In this document: positions 1-11,952 of the stretch, piece by piece
Position numbering within the stretch: position 1 is the first letter of the stretch
How the letters are laid out: each line of letters starts with the position of its first letter
Origin: Halichoerus grypus
Lineage: Eukaryota > Chordata > Mammalia > Carnivora > Phocidae
DNA length: 64,000 nucleotides
Reading direction: 5' to 3'
Assembly: GCF_964656455.1 (NCBI RefSeq)
Contig: NC_135715.1
Span: 161,106,437 to 161,170,436 of the forward strand
Notes under the pieces: generated by a model
Seen by the model: the letters and a program-made list of their open reading frames with translations, nothing else
Told to the model about the DNA's origin: nothing
Database searches by the model: none
Made by a program: the position numbers and the translations under genes

Positions 1-243
1 CTCTGAAGTTGTCACAGAAACTGGCACAGAGGAAGTCAGCCCAAAAGGGCCTTATTAATAAATACCTCAGCTTTACTACCACACAATGCCGGGGGATCGA
101 TGTGACATGGCAATGGATACAGAAAATGGGGTGAAGGCAAAGGGGGAAAGTGAAGTAACCAGAGTTACATGGACATAAAGATCCGACGAAGGACTGCAGA
201 GTAAATGCAGAGGGGTGGTTATTGTTGAGATTCAGGAAAAAAC

Positions 244-274
<31 letters not shown>

Positions 275-651
275 AACCTTTCTTTAAACAAATCGACAAC
301 ATATTCCTGCCGTGAAGATAGGAAAAGTGGTGATGAACCAGCCCAAAATAATCTCCAAGGGCACCCAACTGTTTGATTTCCCAATACTCTCCCTTCTGTT
401 CCTTACAGTGCAGAATGACGTTGATTTATTAAGCCTACATGAACTGAGGTTAATTTAATTTTGAGGATTTCTCAACAGGCTTCAGATCATTGGAGACACT
501 CTAGGTTGTTGTGAAACTACAGCGGCAAGTCCCTGCCATCCCACAAATTGAGGCCCAGAGGTGCAGACTGATCACCTCGGGACAAACAAAAGAGTAGTTA
601 ACAGAAACCCCCTTTCCCAGGTACAAGTAAATAAAATAAAAAGAAACAATC
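1..651. other. Intergenic, no gene seen
   Basis: No coding region or recognisable RNA gene is seen. An A-rich (AAAAC)n-like simple repeat lies at about 238-275. The rest is unique-looking A/T-moderate sequence up to the first SINE. Confidence 0.6.
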
Positions 652-874
652 CCTTTTTTTTTTTTTTAAGATTTTATTTATTCATTTGACAGAGAGACAG
701 AGAGAGAGAGACCATGAGCGGAGGGAGGGGCAGAAGGAGAGTGAGAGGCATACTCCCCGCTGAGCAGGGAGGCCCACGACATGGAGGCTCCATCCCAGGA
801 CTGATCCCAGGACCCTGGGATCATGACCTGAGCTGAAGGCAGACGCTTAACCGACTGAGCCACCCGGGAGCCCC
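652..874 (-). mobile_element. Can-SINE (SINEC), full length
   Basis: Reads in reverse as the tRNA-derived head (GAGCCACCCGGGAGCCCC at the right end), a GA-rich body and a T-run that is the reversed A-tail. It is flanked by imperfect target-site duplications AAAAGAAACAATC (639-651) and AAAAGAAGCAATC (876-888). Confidence 0.95.
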
Positions 875-888
875 TAAAAGAAGCAATC

Positions 889-2160
889 TTATTTAATAAC
901 AATTTCATGGCCTCTGAGATCTACCCTTCCAGCATCCCACTGGGGTGCGAGCCCCGCCCGCGTGAGGCTAGGGCTGCTGTGGGATCAGAGACAGCCAGAT
1001 AAAGGGCTGGCTAAGACCCTTCAAAGGTAAATCCAGCAAACTGGTAAGTTTCCCTAAACAAAGAGCACACACAGGCACAAGCACTTGACTGAGGACCAAA
1101 TTCTATAAACGTTGCCTTCTGAGCAAAGTTCATGGCACAGGCTAGCCTTTCCCAGTAGAGGAGAGAGATGATGGAGACAGGGACACTCACTGGTTTTCTT
1201 TGTGAGGTCATGATTTTTCATTATTTGCCAGAAGTAATAACGTACACACTGAGACAGATAAGCCGTCTAACAGGAACACCACTGAGCTTACAGCTCAATC
1301 TCCTGTTAGGAAAGAAGTCTCTGAAATTCTTCTGCCCTGAAATCACTCCTTCCTATGCCTCCAGAGCAGGCTCTTCAGGGAGCAGCAGGGGCTGTTTCAA
1401 TGCTCTCCAGCTCCAGGCTACACCTAAAGGGGAGATAGAGAGGTTCGGCTTCATCTAGGAAAACCGGACAGCAGACTCCTCACTGAGTATCTGCCGTCTG
1501 TGCGTCCGGTGGTATGTGAGGCCCTGGGGCAAACACAGAGGAGCGGTACCCAGTTCCTGCCCTTGAGAAGTCCATGGTTCAGTCAGGGAGCCAGGCCCGA
1601 GGCTCCACACACGGTAGTTGCTCCCAAAGGGGCGCCATGGTTGCTAGGCAGCTGGTCCAGAATAGCTATTCAAGTTGGGAAGTCAAGTCCTGCTTTTAGC
1701 TCTGCCCTTTGACACGTGACATAAGTCACTGGTCTCAGGATCCTCTGCCTACAGTGTCATACATATAATTAGGAATTACTTAACATCTCTCCTATAATAA
1801 GCCATAGTTGCATATGCCCAGATATATTTTAATGATTCAAATTAAAAGGGAATATAATTCTGTTCCCAGGTCATCTTGAGTAAAATCCAAGCACCTTTTC
1901 CCACCAGGATTACAGGTCATGATTATATTTTTTTGGTGTCCTCCAAAATGTCATTCACAAATCCAGTAAGTATTTGTGAGAGAATGAGCAAATGACACAA
2001 GGATCATTTGGATTTCTTTGAATCATTTGCTGGATCCTCATGCTACAACGTCTAGCACTTAGACAACTTTGTCCTTCACACTGTTGTGGACATCTGCCCA
2101 GTATCCATTTCCCCTTTTTTCTAGTAATTTGGCTTTGGGAACTATCCCTCCTTACTAGAT
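889..2160. other. Intergenic; weak L2-like stretch, no gene seen
   Basis: Short open frames only, none with family resemblance. About 1,485-1,600 resembles the L2 3' region on the plus strand (wording of the type 'gtctgtgcg...ccctggggcaaacacag...cctgcccttgag'). Nothing else is recognised. Confidence 0.4.
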
Positions 2161-2430
2161 ACAATCATGGTGATTCCTTTATACAAACCTAAGATAGGTG
2201 AGAAACATAACAATCTTGAATGTTCCTGAGGATGGTTGGAGTTCAACGGAGACTGAAGTATCCTGAAGAGATTATTCCTTAGTTCCTGTTGTCTGGACCC
2301 CAGGACCTGCCCTGGCTGTGCACCTATAATTTCTGCTTTCCATTTAGTTCTGTGACCTACCTTTATATTCTTAATAAATACCTTTCATGCTTAAATTAAC
2401 TAGAGTTGCTTTCTGTTGCTTGTAACTGAA
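2160..2430. repeat. Possible old LTR or DNA-element remnant
   Basis: The stretch ends with CTTTCTGTTGCTTGTAACTG followed by a ...TCTAACTG end. Such an ending is seen in ancient mammalian interspersed repeats, but I cannot assign a family. Confidence 0.25.
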
Positions 2431-2534
2431 GTATTCTAACTGCTGTGCAAAAAGGTCCACGTAATTAAACTGGGATAGCAAAACAGAAAAAGAGAACTTA
2501 CAGAGCTAAGAGAAGCCTTCAAAATCTAGTCCAA

Positions 2535-2660
2535 CTCTTTTATTTTGCAGACAGTTTAACCCAGAGAAGTTAAGTGACTTGATCAAAATCCTAGCATTGG
2601 TTAGTAAGAGTAAGTCCAGAACCCAGAAGAACTGGCTCCCTGTCTAGGAGTCTTTCTACT
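2535..2660 (-). repeat. MIR SINE remnant
   Basis: Contains the reversed MIR core wording (cagagaagttaagtgacttg, then loss of identity towards an 'agaacccag' block). Old and diverged. Confidence 0.6.
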
Positions 2661-2915
2661 TTTTCACCGTTTCCTGTCCTCAGGTCTCTTCTAAGGGTAT
2701 TGTCTATGGCTGTTTTCATTGACTAGTTACAACACAGGACAAGTAATTCACAAAGCCTAAAATGTTCACTATGTAGTCCTTTACAGAAAAAGTTTGCCTA
2801 TACCCGACATACACAATATATAAATGAGTGAATGTGGATGTGTTCCAATAAAACTTTATTTATAGACACTGAAATTTGAGTTTCATATCATTTTCATGTG
2901 TCTCAAAATATTCTT

Positions 2916-3118
2916 TTTTTTGTTTTTTTAAGATTTTTTATTTGTTTATTTGACCGTGAGAGAGAGAGCACAAGCAGGGGGAGCAGGAAGCAGAGGGAGA
3001 GGGAGAAGCAGACTCTGGGCTGAGTGGGGAGCCCGATGCAGGGCTCGATCCCAGGACCCTGGGATCATGACCTGATCCAAAGGTAGACGTTCAACCGACT
3101 GAGCCACCCAGGCACCCC
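2916..3118 (-). mobile_element. Can-SINE (SINEC)
   Basis: Reversed SINE with T-rich left end and the head GAGCCACCCAGGCACCCC at the right end. Target-site duplications CAAAATATTCTT (2904-2915) and a similar CAAAATATTTTTCTT on the right flank it. Confidence 0.93.
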
Positions 3119-3394
3119 AAAATATTTTTCTTTTGATTTTTTTTTCAAACATTTAAAAATGTAAAAACCATCTTAGTTAATGGACTGTACAAAAACAGGC
3201 AGTAGGCCAGATTTGACCCACAGACTACAGTTCACCCGGTTAAGCCAGTTTGAATTAGGGTTTCTGCTACTTGCAGTTAAGTACAACCTAATTGGTACAA
3301 TAAAGTCATCATACATTTAGTGATTGCCTACTATGCACTAGGCATACAATAAAGAATAAGATATAATCCCTTCCCCCAAGGATTCAAGGCCTTC

Positions 3395-3860
3395 CATAAT
3401 GATAGCCACCATTTATTGAGAACTTATTATAATGTGCTAATTGCCTTGCCCCTTACATGAATTATCTCATTTAATCTTCATTAACAATGCCATAAGATGG
3501 GGTGCCTGGGTGGCTCAGTCGTTAGGCGTCTGCCTTCGGCTCAGGTTATGATCCCAGGGTGCTGGGATCGAGCCCCGCATTGGGCTCCCTGCTCCACGGG
3601 AAGCCTGCTTCTCCCTCTCCCACTCCCCATGCTTGTGTTCCCTCTCTCGCTGTCTCTCTCTCTGTCAAATAAAGAAATAAAATATTTTAAAAAAAACAAT
3701 GCCACAAGATGGCTTATAGTATTATTCCTACTTTATAGATGAGGAAAGGGAGGCTCAGAGGTACCGTGTCCAAGGTCACCTAGCTTGTGGGTAGTAGGGC
3801 ACGACCTGAACCCAGGTTGTAGGACTTTGAAGTCTGGGGACCTAACCACTGTGCTAAATG
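3395..3860 (-). repeat. MIR split by a younger SINE
   Basis: The MIR 3' part (ATTTATTGAGAACTTATTAT) lies at 3,408-3,482 and its core (GATGAGGAAAGGGAGGCTCA, CCTGAACCCAGGTTG) at 3,713-3,860. The SINE at 3,501-3,694 sits between them, so the insertion post-dates the MIR. Confidence 0.8.
3501..3694 (+). mobile_element. Can-SINE (SINEC), in MIR
   Basis: Head GGTGCCTGGGTGGCTCAGTC, then GTC-rich body, CT-rich tract, AATAAA-type tail. The 18-bp target-site duplication AACAATGCCATAAGATGG (3,483-3,500) recurs at 3,695-3,712 with one mismatch. Confidence 0.96.
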
Positions 3861-4470
3861 AACACTCCATAGGGTGCCTCCAACCCACACTGTGATTCCC
3901 ATTGTCCACCTCTGCCTTCTCTCAGACTGCAGGACTCACCATGATCCACACCTGCCCTGCAGCTTTCCCTGTGATACTGCTCAGCTCTCTATCCCAGTCT
4001 TTTGACCATCCCAACCACCAATTCTTAGTAACCACTCCTTCTGAACACCCATACCAGGTGATGTCTAGATCACTCACTCTACACCTATAGAGGGTTTTGA
4101 TTGTCATTTAACTTTTTCTGTGTTTGTTCTCTCTCTCCTAGCTATACTATCAGTGTCAGGGGGTGGGATCTTCCCTCTGCCTCTTTGGGTAACCTCAGGG
4201 ACAAGTGCACAGTGAGCTCAAAGCTGGGGGGGAAAAACAGCATAAGAATGAGATAAAAGGATAGATCGGGCTGCTAAAGAAACCATTAAAAACCAAAACA
4301 TCATCATCTTCTATAAATAAGAAAAAAAATAAAGGCATAAAAAAGACTAGTAACCCCCCCCCCAAAAAAAGAAGGAAGAAAACCAAACACATTTGGGAAA
4401 TACTTGAGGAATAAAAGATAAAGCAGAGGGACAAGACAAGGATAAAAACAACTATAGAGAAAGGAATAAA
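3861..4470. other. Intergenic, no gene seen
   Basis: No supported gene. Short A-rich tracts around 4,310-4,380. The open frames here are short and low-complexity. Confidence 0.5.
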
Positions 4471-4590
4471 GGGGTGCCCAGCTGGTTCAGTCTGTAAAGC
4501 ATGCAACTCTTGATCTCAAGGTTGTGAGTTCGAGCCCCACATTGGGTGTAGAGACTACTTAAAAATAAAATCTTAAAAGAAAAAAAAAAG
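4471..4590 (+). mobile_element. Short tRNA-like SINE (older Can-SINE type)
   Basis: About 75 bases of tRNA-like head with a B-box-like GGTTGTGAGTTCGAGCC, then directly 'ACTTAAAAATAAAATCTTAAAA'-style tail without the GC-rich body of the longer SINEs. Lies immediately before another SINE. Confidence 0.8.
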
Positions 4591-4593
4591 GAA

Positions 4594-4792
4594 GGGGCAC
4601 CTGGGTGGCTCAGTCAGTTAAGCATCTACCTTCAGCTCAGGTCAGGATTCCAGGATTCCCACTCCCTGCTCAGCAGGGAGCCTGCTTCTCCCTCTGCCTG
4701 CCGCTCTCCCTGCTTGTGCTCTCTCTCTCTGACAAATAAATAAATACAATCTTTAAAAATAAATAAATAAATAAAATCTTAAAAAAAAAAAC
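4594..4792 (+). mobile_element. Can-SINE with internal deletion
   Basis: Head GGGGCACCTGGGTGGCTCAG and CT-rich body are present. The usual middle block around 'gatcccagggtcctgggatcgagcc' is reduced to a short duplicated 'ccaggattcc' remnant. It has landed next to the A-tail of the SINE at 4,471. Confidence 0.85.
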
Positions 4793-5557
4793 AAGGCATC
4801 AAGAATAGGGAAAGAGTTCTTCAAGCATATCCAAGCAGAAAGTCTAAGGGATCTACAAGGGGAAGATGATAAGCCTGGCCTCACCCTTCTAAATAGCAAC
4901 ACTGAATGCCGGAAGGTAATGGAACACTGCCTACAATGTTCTGAGCGAAAGAAAAGGTGACTCAGGAATATCACACTCAGCAAGCGGTCATTCACATATA
5001 GAAGGGGAGCAGTCAGACATTCTCAAAAATGAAAGAATTCAGGGACTACCATTGAGTCTTTCTGCAAGGGGAAGTGGGGGGGAAAAACTCCTTGACAATG
5101 AAATACAGCCATTCAAGAAACTGATCAAATTAGAGAATTAGTCATGCAAAATTTTGATTAAAAGACTAGCAGTAAACACTGAATCCAGAGAACTCAACCT
5201 CTGGAAAAATAAATGGACACAAATCAGAATGTAGGTGCTATAAACCCAAACAAATTAAAAATAATAGAAGCATCAAAATTTGGGAGACAGGAAGAAGCAC
5301 GAGAGCGCTAATACATCTAATCATCTGATCATCAACCAAAGATACCCACCCAACTTTTCAATTGATTTTCATCATCTATTCTTTTTTTCTTAATCTTGGA
5401 GTCATTTTTTAGGAACTAATGTAACTTGTCATTCAGGAACTAACATTCGAAGTTTACCAATTTCACCTGAGTTTCTTCTATCTGTTAAGTTCAGGTAAAA
5501 CCAAACCTAAAGTTTTAAATTATTTTTAAAAGCATGCATAATGGGATCCTATTACTA
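4793..5557. other. Intergenic, possible ancient LINE-like remnant
   Basis: A/G-rich sequence with the texture of an old, decayed LINE, but I cannot align it to a family from memory. No gene seen. Confidence 0.3.
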
Positions 5558-5570
5558 TAAAATTATTTCT

Positions 5571-5762
5571 TTTTTAAGATTTTATTTATTTATTTGACAG
5601 AGAGAGAGAGACAGAGAGAGAGGGAACACAGCAGATGGGGTGGGAGAGGGAGAAGCAGGCTTCCCGCGGAGCAGGGAGCCCGGTGGGGCTCGATCCCAGG
5701 ACCCTGGGATCATGACCTGAGCCGAAGGCAGACGCCCAATGACTGAGCCACCCAGGCGCCCC
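5571..5762 (-). mobile_element. Can-SINE (SINEC)
   Basis: Reversed full-length SINE. The perfect 13-bp target-site duplication TAAAATTATTTCT flanks it at 5,558-5,570 and 5,763-5,775, which marks a fairly recent insertion. Confidence 0.96.
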
Positions 5763-5844
5763 TAAAATTATTTCTGTCCTATGTATGCATACAATGAAGT
5801 CTGGAATATATCTCCTAAGTGTTATTTATTTATTATTTTTGAAT

Positions 5845-6085
5845 GGTAATAGTAACAATAGCTAATTCTTACTATGGAATATACAATGTGTCAAGCACTA
5901 TCTTAAGTGCTTTACACGCATCTACATGTTTAATCCTCATGAGATTCCTAAAGGATAGATCCTTTCCTCACCCCTACTTCACAGGTGAGGCATGGGGTTG
6001 CTTCCTCTGGCAACACAGGTAGTGACTGGGAGAGCTGAGTCAAGCCCATAGCTTCGGGCTCCAGTCTGTGCTCATCACCATCACC
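5845..6085 (-). repeat. MIR SINE remnant
   Basis: Ordered reversed MIR words: CTAATTCTTACTATG, GTGTCAAGCACTATCTTAAG, TTTAATCCTCATGAGATTCC, CACAGGTGAGGCATGG. Nearly full length. Confidence 0.75.
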
Positions 6086-6089
6086 CTAC

Positions 6090-9080
6090 AATGCTTCCCA
6101 ACAAATGGATAGGTAAGTCATTCGTTTTTCTGAACTTGAATTTTTAACTGATGATTATGGATCATTAAAAAAATGTCATTCCCAAACTTTAAAAGAGCTT
6201 GTACATGAAAAACAGGATGAATACGCCCAGGTTTAATAGAGGCCAACTGAGCAGAGCCTAAAACACCTCCCCTCCTACCTCTCCCCGCCACCACACCCCA
6301 CATCCCTCTCTCCTGACCACTGATCTATCTAGCCTTACCTTGGAGGGAGAAGGGAGCATCTAGAGGATAAACTCCTCAACAAACTAGCACAGACTTTGGA
6401 ACAAAAGGGGGTCTGAAACTTTAATGATAATCACTGCAGCAGGGTGAATCAAAATTCAAAACAGCATACCTGTATTTTACTGGCTTTGGGCAGATTAGCT
6501 GGAGGAAATGAGCATCCTTAAGGGATCACCTCTGAGAGAGAAGAAAATGTGTAATAAACAAAAGGTCTAAAAAGCCCCCAGTGTACACAGTCACGCGTCC
6601 AGGTTACTGGATCTCTGAACAATTTGCTGGACTGACACGGCTTCATTTTAAATGACATACCGTAACCAGCGTGCTGCATTCTGCTGTCCAAGAGCTATAT
6701 AATAAGGGTGGTAATGGGGAGCAGCTCCCAGGAGGGTGGAGGAACAGCTGTTTCTGTCACCTGGGAATGGCACCCACATACGAATCTCATCTCTTTGACG
6801 ATTCTAAAGTCCCCCTGTCACTGTCACTCACCCACAAAATTAATGACTAAAGGGGAGAAGGAGAGGAAATGCCTAGCCCCTGAAACAGAGAGAAAGACTG
6901 AGAGAGGGACAGAGCAAGTTAATAAATAAAACAAGAGCCTGAAGGGAAGAGCTGCTTTGTCAGAATATAAATATTTCCCTTCCCCTTTTATCTTTAATGT
7001 AGTGTGAGAAGCTTATTAAAGGGAAATGCATCTCTGTCCCTGGAGCCCTCGCACAAGCCTTGCGGGGAGCTGCCTGCAGAACGGGCTCGCCTACCCCACG
7101 CTTATAAACTCTTCCCTGCTGGAAGGGAGCGTAACGTGCAGAGCAATAAAGAAGGGCTGAGGGAAGAAAGGGAAGCCATTGTGGCCATTAGGATCCTTAT
7201 CTTGATGGGCCTGGTGTCATGTTATGTTAATCGCTGGGAGATGCTGAGAGACTGAGGATGGGGAATGCCTGTCTGCTCAAAGGCTTGGCTTGAGATTCCA
7301 AGGGAAGCTGGCATTGCCAGACTTATGCTCCACTCCATTAGAGGGAACAATATCCAAATTTAGACAAAGGGGAATTTGTCTCCAAGAGTAAGACAGACTT
7401 AGAAGCCGATGGGGGCAGGGGTGGGGGGCTCTGTGAGTATTCCTCCTTCCAGCTGCCTCTCTCAAAGACCTCAGTTCTGATCAGGATTTGGGTTCCACCG
7501 AGCTCTGGGGCTATCACATCCTTTCTGACCATTTAGAGATATTCAGCCATGTGGTTACACAAGGATAAGCCACCCACTCATCAGGTGCTGTGGTCTAGCC
7601 AAAAGTGGGGGTGGGAGTGGGGGCAGAGATAGCTAAAAATGGCTGTCAAAAGGTGCCTCTCCTTCATTCTTCTCGACTGAGCTTTCCAGAGGAGCTGGCC
7701 CCAATTGCTTTACTGCTATACCCATCCCACAACATACCCAAGCATTTTTATTTCTACAGTGTAATTGATGGAGAGGACACAAATTTTTTTAATCGGCCTT
7801 TCTGGCTCTCTTGCCAGGGTATTCATTTATCTCCTTGCACTTAGCAAGGGTTTGCTGCTATTTCAAACCCATCGGGGACCACATAATCACTCCTGCCGCA
7901 GAACCTACTTTGTATCCCCAGGCAGGCTCCTCCCCATTACGATGTCTTTTTCAGTCTCATCCTCGCTAATTTTGTGCATCTGATTCTCTTTCCCGGTGAG
8001 CCTCGCCTAGATTGGAAATAAAGGCTCAGCTATTGCTCAATCATTGCTATTCCACTGCGACTACCACTTTCAGGACAAATTAGGTCTCATGGCAATGTCT
8101 GTGTTACCAGGAAGTGCATAATCCAGGCACAGGGAGCCAGCCTTAGCTGGACCCTAGGGAATTCCTTGCCCCCCCCCCCCCCGCCCCCCATTCTAAACAT
8201 TGCCTAGGAGCTATTGACAATATGTACCTGATTTAACTAACATTCCACCTCCTGCATAAGCCCCGTCTCACCTCCCCGAAGCCTCAGCTGGCTGCTTTGG
8301 GGGCCTGGAATCTTGAGAGGGTCCATTTCCAGTGTTCCCACAAATAGTCTGGAGGAGCAGGAGGTGTGGGGGAAGGGTGGCTCACACTTACCTGAGGGGC
8401 AGCTGTGTGGAAGAGGGATTAAATTTGTACTGTGAAGATCAATGGAAGCCTTGGAGAGGCAGATTTCAGTTCAATATCGTGAAGGACTTTCTAACAATTA
8501 AAGCTATCCAAAAAATGGGAACCCTTGAAAGAGACCCTTCTCTCCCTGGAGTTCAGGCAGAGGGGAGATCTCTCCAGCCTGAACAGCGCAATGGCCAGCG
8601 ACACACACACACCCGACGTTTGCCAGTGTGACCAAGCAGTGCCTCTATTTCCTGAGCCAGACTACCTGGGTTCAAATCGCAGCCTAAAACCTACTAGCTC
8701 TATGGTCTTGGGCAAGTTATTTTAGCGTCTCTACAAAATGCAGATAAAAACACATGAGTCTTTCTGGGCAGTTGTGAGGGGTTTTTTTGTTTGTTTTGTG
8801 TTGTGTTGTGTTTATCAAAAGAATCTGTGGTTTTTGAACAGTAAGATAGTGTTCTAAGCCTTTGTGTGCTCAAAGCTCTTATTGATTTATAGAAGTCATA
8901 AAGAGAGGCCACCATTTATCAGCAACTACAACATAAAACAGCATTTGGTAATTGCTATTTTACATACGTATATAAACACAAATGTTAGTGTTGAAGCTTT
9001 CAGAAATTGTGATGAGGAAAATTCTCTTAAAGCAACAAATTGAACTGCATAAGGTGAAGAAAGGTAGGAAACAATAGCTC
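6090..9080. other. Largely repeat-free upstream flank of FZD7
   Basis: No gene supported. Only a plus-strand MIR fragment (about 8,645-8,760; GACTACCTGGGTTCAAATC), a C-run at 8,169-8,182 and short TG/TTGTG tracts are obvious. The blocks 6,640-7,270 and 7,740-8,110 are free of recognisable repeats and look like candidates for conserved noncoding sequence. Confidence 0.45.
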
Positions 9081-9660
9081 ATTTATTCAGCAGGTATTTA
9101 TTATGTACCCACCTAGTGCAAAGCGTCTTGGGAAATGCCAGTGCGGCTTAAATACAGCTGCTGCCCTGCTGGGGGCTGGCCAGGTAGCAAATAATTGCTT
9201 CTGAACCCCCCCCCTTCCACTTAAAAAAATGGGCAGCGTTCCACAGGCTCTGAAAATTTTAAGTGCTCTGTAGGGCTTTTTGAATTGGTTTGTATTCCAA
9301 ATGAAATGGGCAGGGCAATAATGTAAAATAATAGTATAAAGCGTGGTGGGAAATGGACCGCTTAGATTTTCTCTCTGTTTTCCATTAGACGTTCAGTTTT
9401 TCTAAAGATTGTGATCACGTTGATAAACTGTATGTGCATATTGCCTAGGAATGGAAAATAACTTTTTCTTTCATTTGCACTTAGCACAGTTCTTGGTTCT
9501 GAAAGCCCAATGCCTAAAAAGGACATTGGTAGGAATAAATATGAGATGCCCAAAATATCTCTTTCCTATGGGTTGTAGGCATCCAGATTTGGAAAAGAAA
9601 GCTTTCGCTTCAGTAGCTCCTGTGGTCTGTAGCAACCGTCAAATGTCCATTTCTCCAGCT
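9080..9660. other. Intergenic; L2-like stretch, no gene seen
   Basis: About 9,085-9,200 carries L2-3'-end wording (CAGGTATTTATTATGTACCC). The rest is unassigned. Confidence 0.4.
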
Positions 9661-9667
9661 TATTATT

Positions 9668-9839
9668 TTTTAAAAGATTTTACTTATTTATTTGAGAAAG
9701 AGAAGGGGTGCTAGCACGGGGGCGGGCAGAGGGAGAGCATCTCTGCGCTGAGCAAGGACCCCTGAGCAGGGCTCAATCCCATGACCCTAGCTGAAACCGA
9801 GAGTCGGACGCTTAACCAACTGAGCCAGCCAGGCGCCCC
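9668..9839 (-). mobile_element. Can-SINE, diverged
   Basis: Reversed SINE with a GGCGCCCC head at the right end. Its body lacks the 'ggaccctgggatcat' block, so it is an older or internally deleted copy. Possible short duplication AGCTTATTA on both sides. Confidence 0.85.
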
Positions 9840-10019
9840 TCAAGCTTATTAATTCATTGGAAATATGCAGACAGAAACATGACTTTTCCTGGCCCTGCCA
9901 TTTCTACAATATTTTCATTCTCAACTGAATGTTGAGGATGTTGATGGCTTTCTGAGAAACCAGAAGTTTCAGCACTCATCTGCCTAGACCAAACTGTCTC
10001 TTTAAACCACTAAAGAACA

Positions 10020-10250
10020 GTAATAATTATCCTTTATTGAGCATTTACAACATTCTAGGTACTAAGTTCATTGCATTATCTCATTTGTACTTCACAGTCC
10101 TATGAGGCAGGTGCTGATATGCTCACCATTTTACAGATGGGAAAACTGAGGCCCAGAGAAGGAACTGGTCTAAAGCCACATAACAAGCAACCGAACAAGG
10201 ATTCAAATCCACAATACCTGTGCTCTCAACCATTACTACCAAACTGCATC
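10020..10250 (-). repeat. MIR SINE remnant
   Basis: Reversed MIR with very clear core: CATTTTACAGATGGGAAAAC then TGAGGCCCAGAGAAG, followed by GGATTCAAATCC. Close to full length. Confidence 0.85.
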
Positions 10251-11060
10251 TCCAAAGAAAGGTGAGAAGAATCCCCACTACAAAATAAGAGCTTTCCAAA
10301 CAGTTAATGGAAAAATGACTTTATCACTCCCAGCAGACCAAGAAACAGGAGATGGCTACCCAGGGATGCCCAGCATCCCATGGAGGTCTGTTCCAGCTTT
10401 GGGGTGTTCTCTTCGACAACTGGCTACAGAGGAGGTGGATAGAAACTCATCCTCATAGAGGTTTCCATAGAAAACACAAGCCCACCCTGTCTGTTTGCTC
10501 TCCCAGGGGGCTTTCTCCAGGCCAGACATACTTAGGGGCTTAGGACGCTCACACTCCTAGTAGCAGACTCAACTTCCCTTTTCTTCCTTCCTTCCCACAA
10601 GCTTTTTTTTTTCTCCTAAGCGAGACCTGGGTTCCAAAGTCCTGTTCTTTTATTCACGATCTGCGTAATTTTGGACCTGTCTATACCTTGGTTTTCCCAT
10701 CTGCAAAAACAGGTCCAAGAAGTAGTAGCCACTCAAAGGGCCATTGTGAGGATAAAGATTCAAGGAGAGAGTGCAGGTCAAGGTCTTAGCACAATGCCTG
10801 GCCAAGGGAAGCACTCAATAAATGTGAATTGTTAGCAAAAACAGCAGTGATACAACTAATACCAGATGTTGGAGTCAGTCAGCTGGCTTTCTCTTCACTG
10901 CTCCACTGGAATCTCTGTCAGGCTATCATCGGCCGTGGGTGCTAAGACACAGCAAGACCAATATGGCCCTCAGAACGAAGGCCTTAAAATGATGGCCAAT
11001 CTCTGAGCGCCAAGGACTAGCTTTATAAGTTTTAGGCGAGGGGAAGAGGAGGAGTGAAGT
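10251..11060. other. Intergenic with plus-strand MIR
   Basis: A plus-strand MIR spans about 10,620-10,830 (GACCTGGGTTCCAAAG ... CACTCAATAAATGTGAATTG). No gene seen in the remainder. Confidence 0.5.
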
Positions 11061-11061
11061 T

Positions 11062-11952
11062 TCACAGGTAAACCAAAGCCCCTTTTGCTAGAGTGAGAAG
11101 TCTGTCGCCTATTTTGTTGATCTCTTCTCTAAATGTTTCCTCTCCCGCCTCCTGGGCTGTCTTCAAAACTCCTCCGTTTTGGTAGCAGCTCTTCACAAGT
11201 CTGCTGGAGGCCACAGGAACAGGCCAACAGGCCTCTCCCCAGCTCAAAGGGCCAGCAGGAACAGCCGCAGGCCCCTCCCCTGCCTGGGTCCGAGGCCCCA
11301 CTGAGGTTTCTGCAACCCCCCTTTCAGCTGTTTCCTGACAAAGCACAGCTGGGGAGAGAGGGTCAGCTCGGGCTGTGGCCGCGCGCGCGGAGCCGCCGCA
11401 CTCACCTGCTTCCCGGAGGAGATCTCCCGGGCACCGGCCCACCCGAGGCCCCTCGCTCAGCCCCTCACTCTCATTTTTCACTCCGGAGCTCACACAAGCC
11501 GTTTCCAGAGTGAGGTGAGCAGGAAACAGAGATAAATAAATAAATAGATAGATAAAGTTGGGCCATGATGTGCAAAGCTCTTGGATAAAGCACAGCTCCA
11601 GGAACCGAAAATGCAAATTCTCGTTCCAGTTCTTTCTGGGAACTCTTGGACAATTCCGTCCACCATCTTGGGCTTTGGTGTTCTCATCTGAAAAATGAGG
11701 GGAAAGAATTACTGAACTCGGATGTCCTTTCTGAAAAATCCCCAAACCATTGGAGAATGGTTTTTTAATCACAGGATGGGCTGGCTCCCAGCTCTGGGCC
11801 AAACTCCCATTACAATTTTGAGACAGACTCAAGGTCATCACAGAAAACCAGGTTCGTTTGTTCAACAAGACTGTAAGTTCCATAGAGGAAGGGACACAGT
11901 ATATTCCCAGGACCCTGCCCAGTGCCTGGCCCATGGTAATGTCTAAAGACAT
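11062..11952 (-). other. Long minus-strand open frame over repeats and a mini CpG island
   Basis: An uninterrupted 296-codon frame lies on the minus strand. Its upstream part crosses L2-like (about 11,850-11,950) and MIR-like (about 11,560-11,720) remnants and an (ATAA)n tract. Its downstream part crosses the CpG cluster at about 11,360-11,460. I recognise no protein family, and low-complexity residues dominate, so I do not call it a gene. A consensus splice donor CAG|GTGAGTG (minus strand; exon side ends at 11,406) lies inside it. Confidence 0.3.

Noticed and set aside
3497..3742. Recurrent peptides of the type RLPSAQVMIPGSWDRAP
   Set aside because: They recur at many places (for example 15,786, 28,422, 45,796) because they are translations of Can-SINEs, not a gene family.
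4471..4545. tRNA-like segments with A- and B-box wording, also at 41,073, 42,880 and 62,008
   Set aside because: They carry A-rich tails and target-site duplications and lack a good cloverleaf; they are short tRNA-derived SINEs, not tRNA genes.
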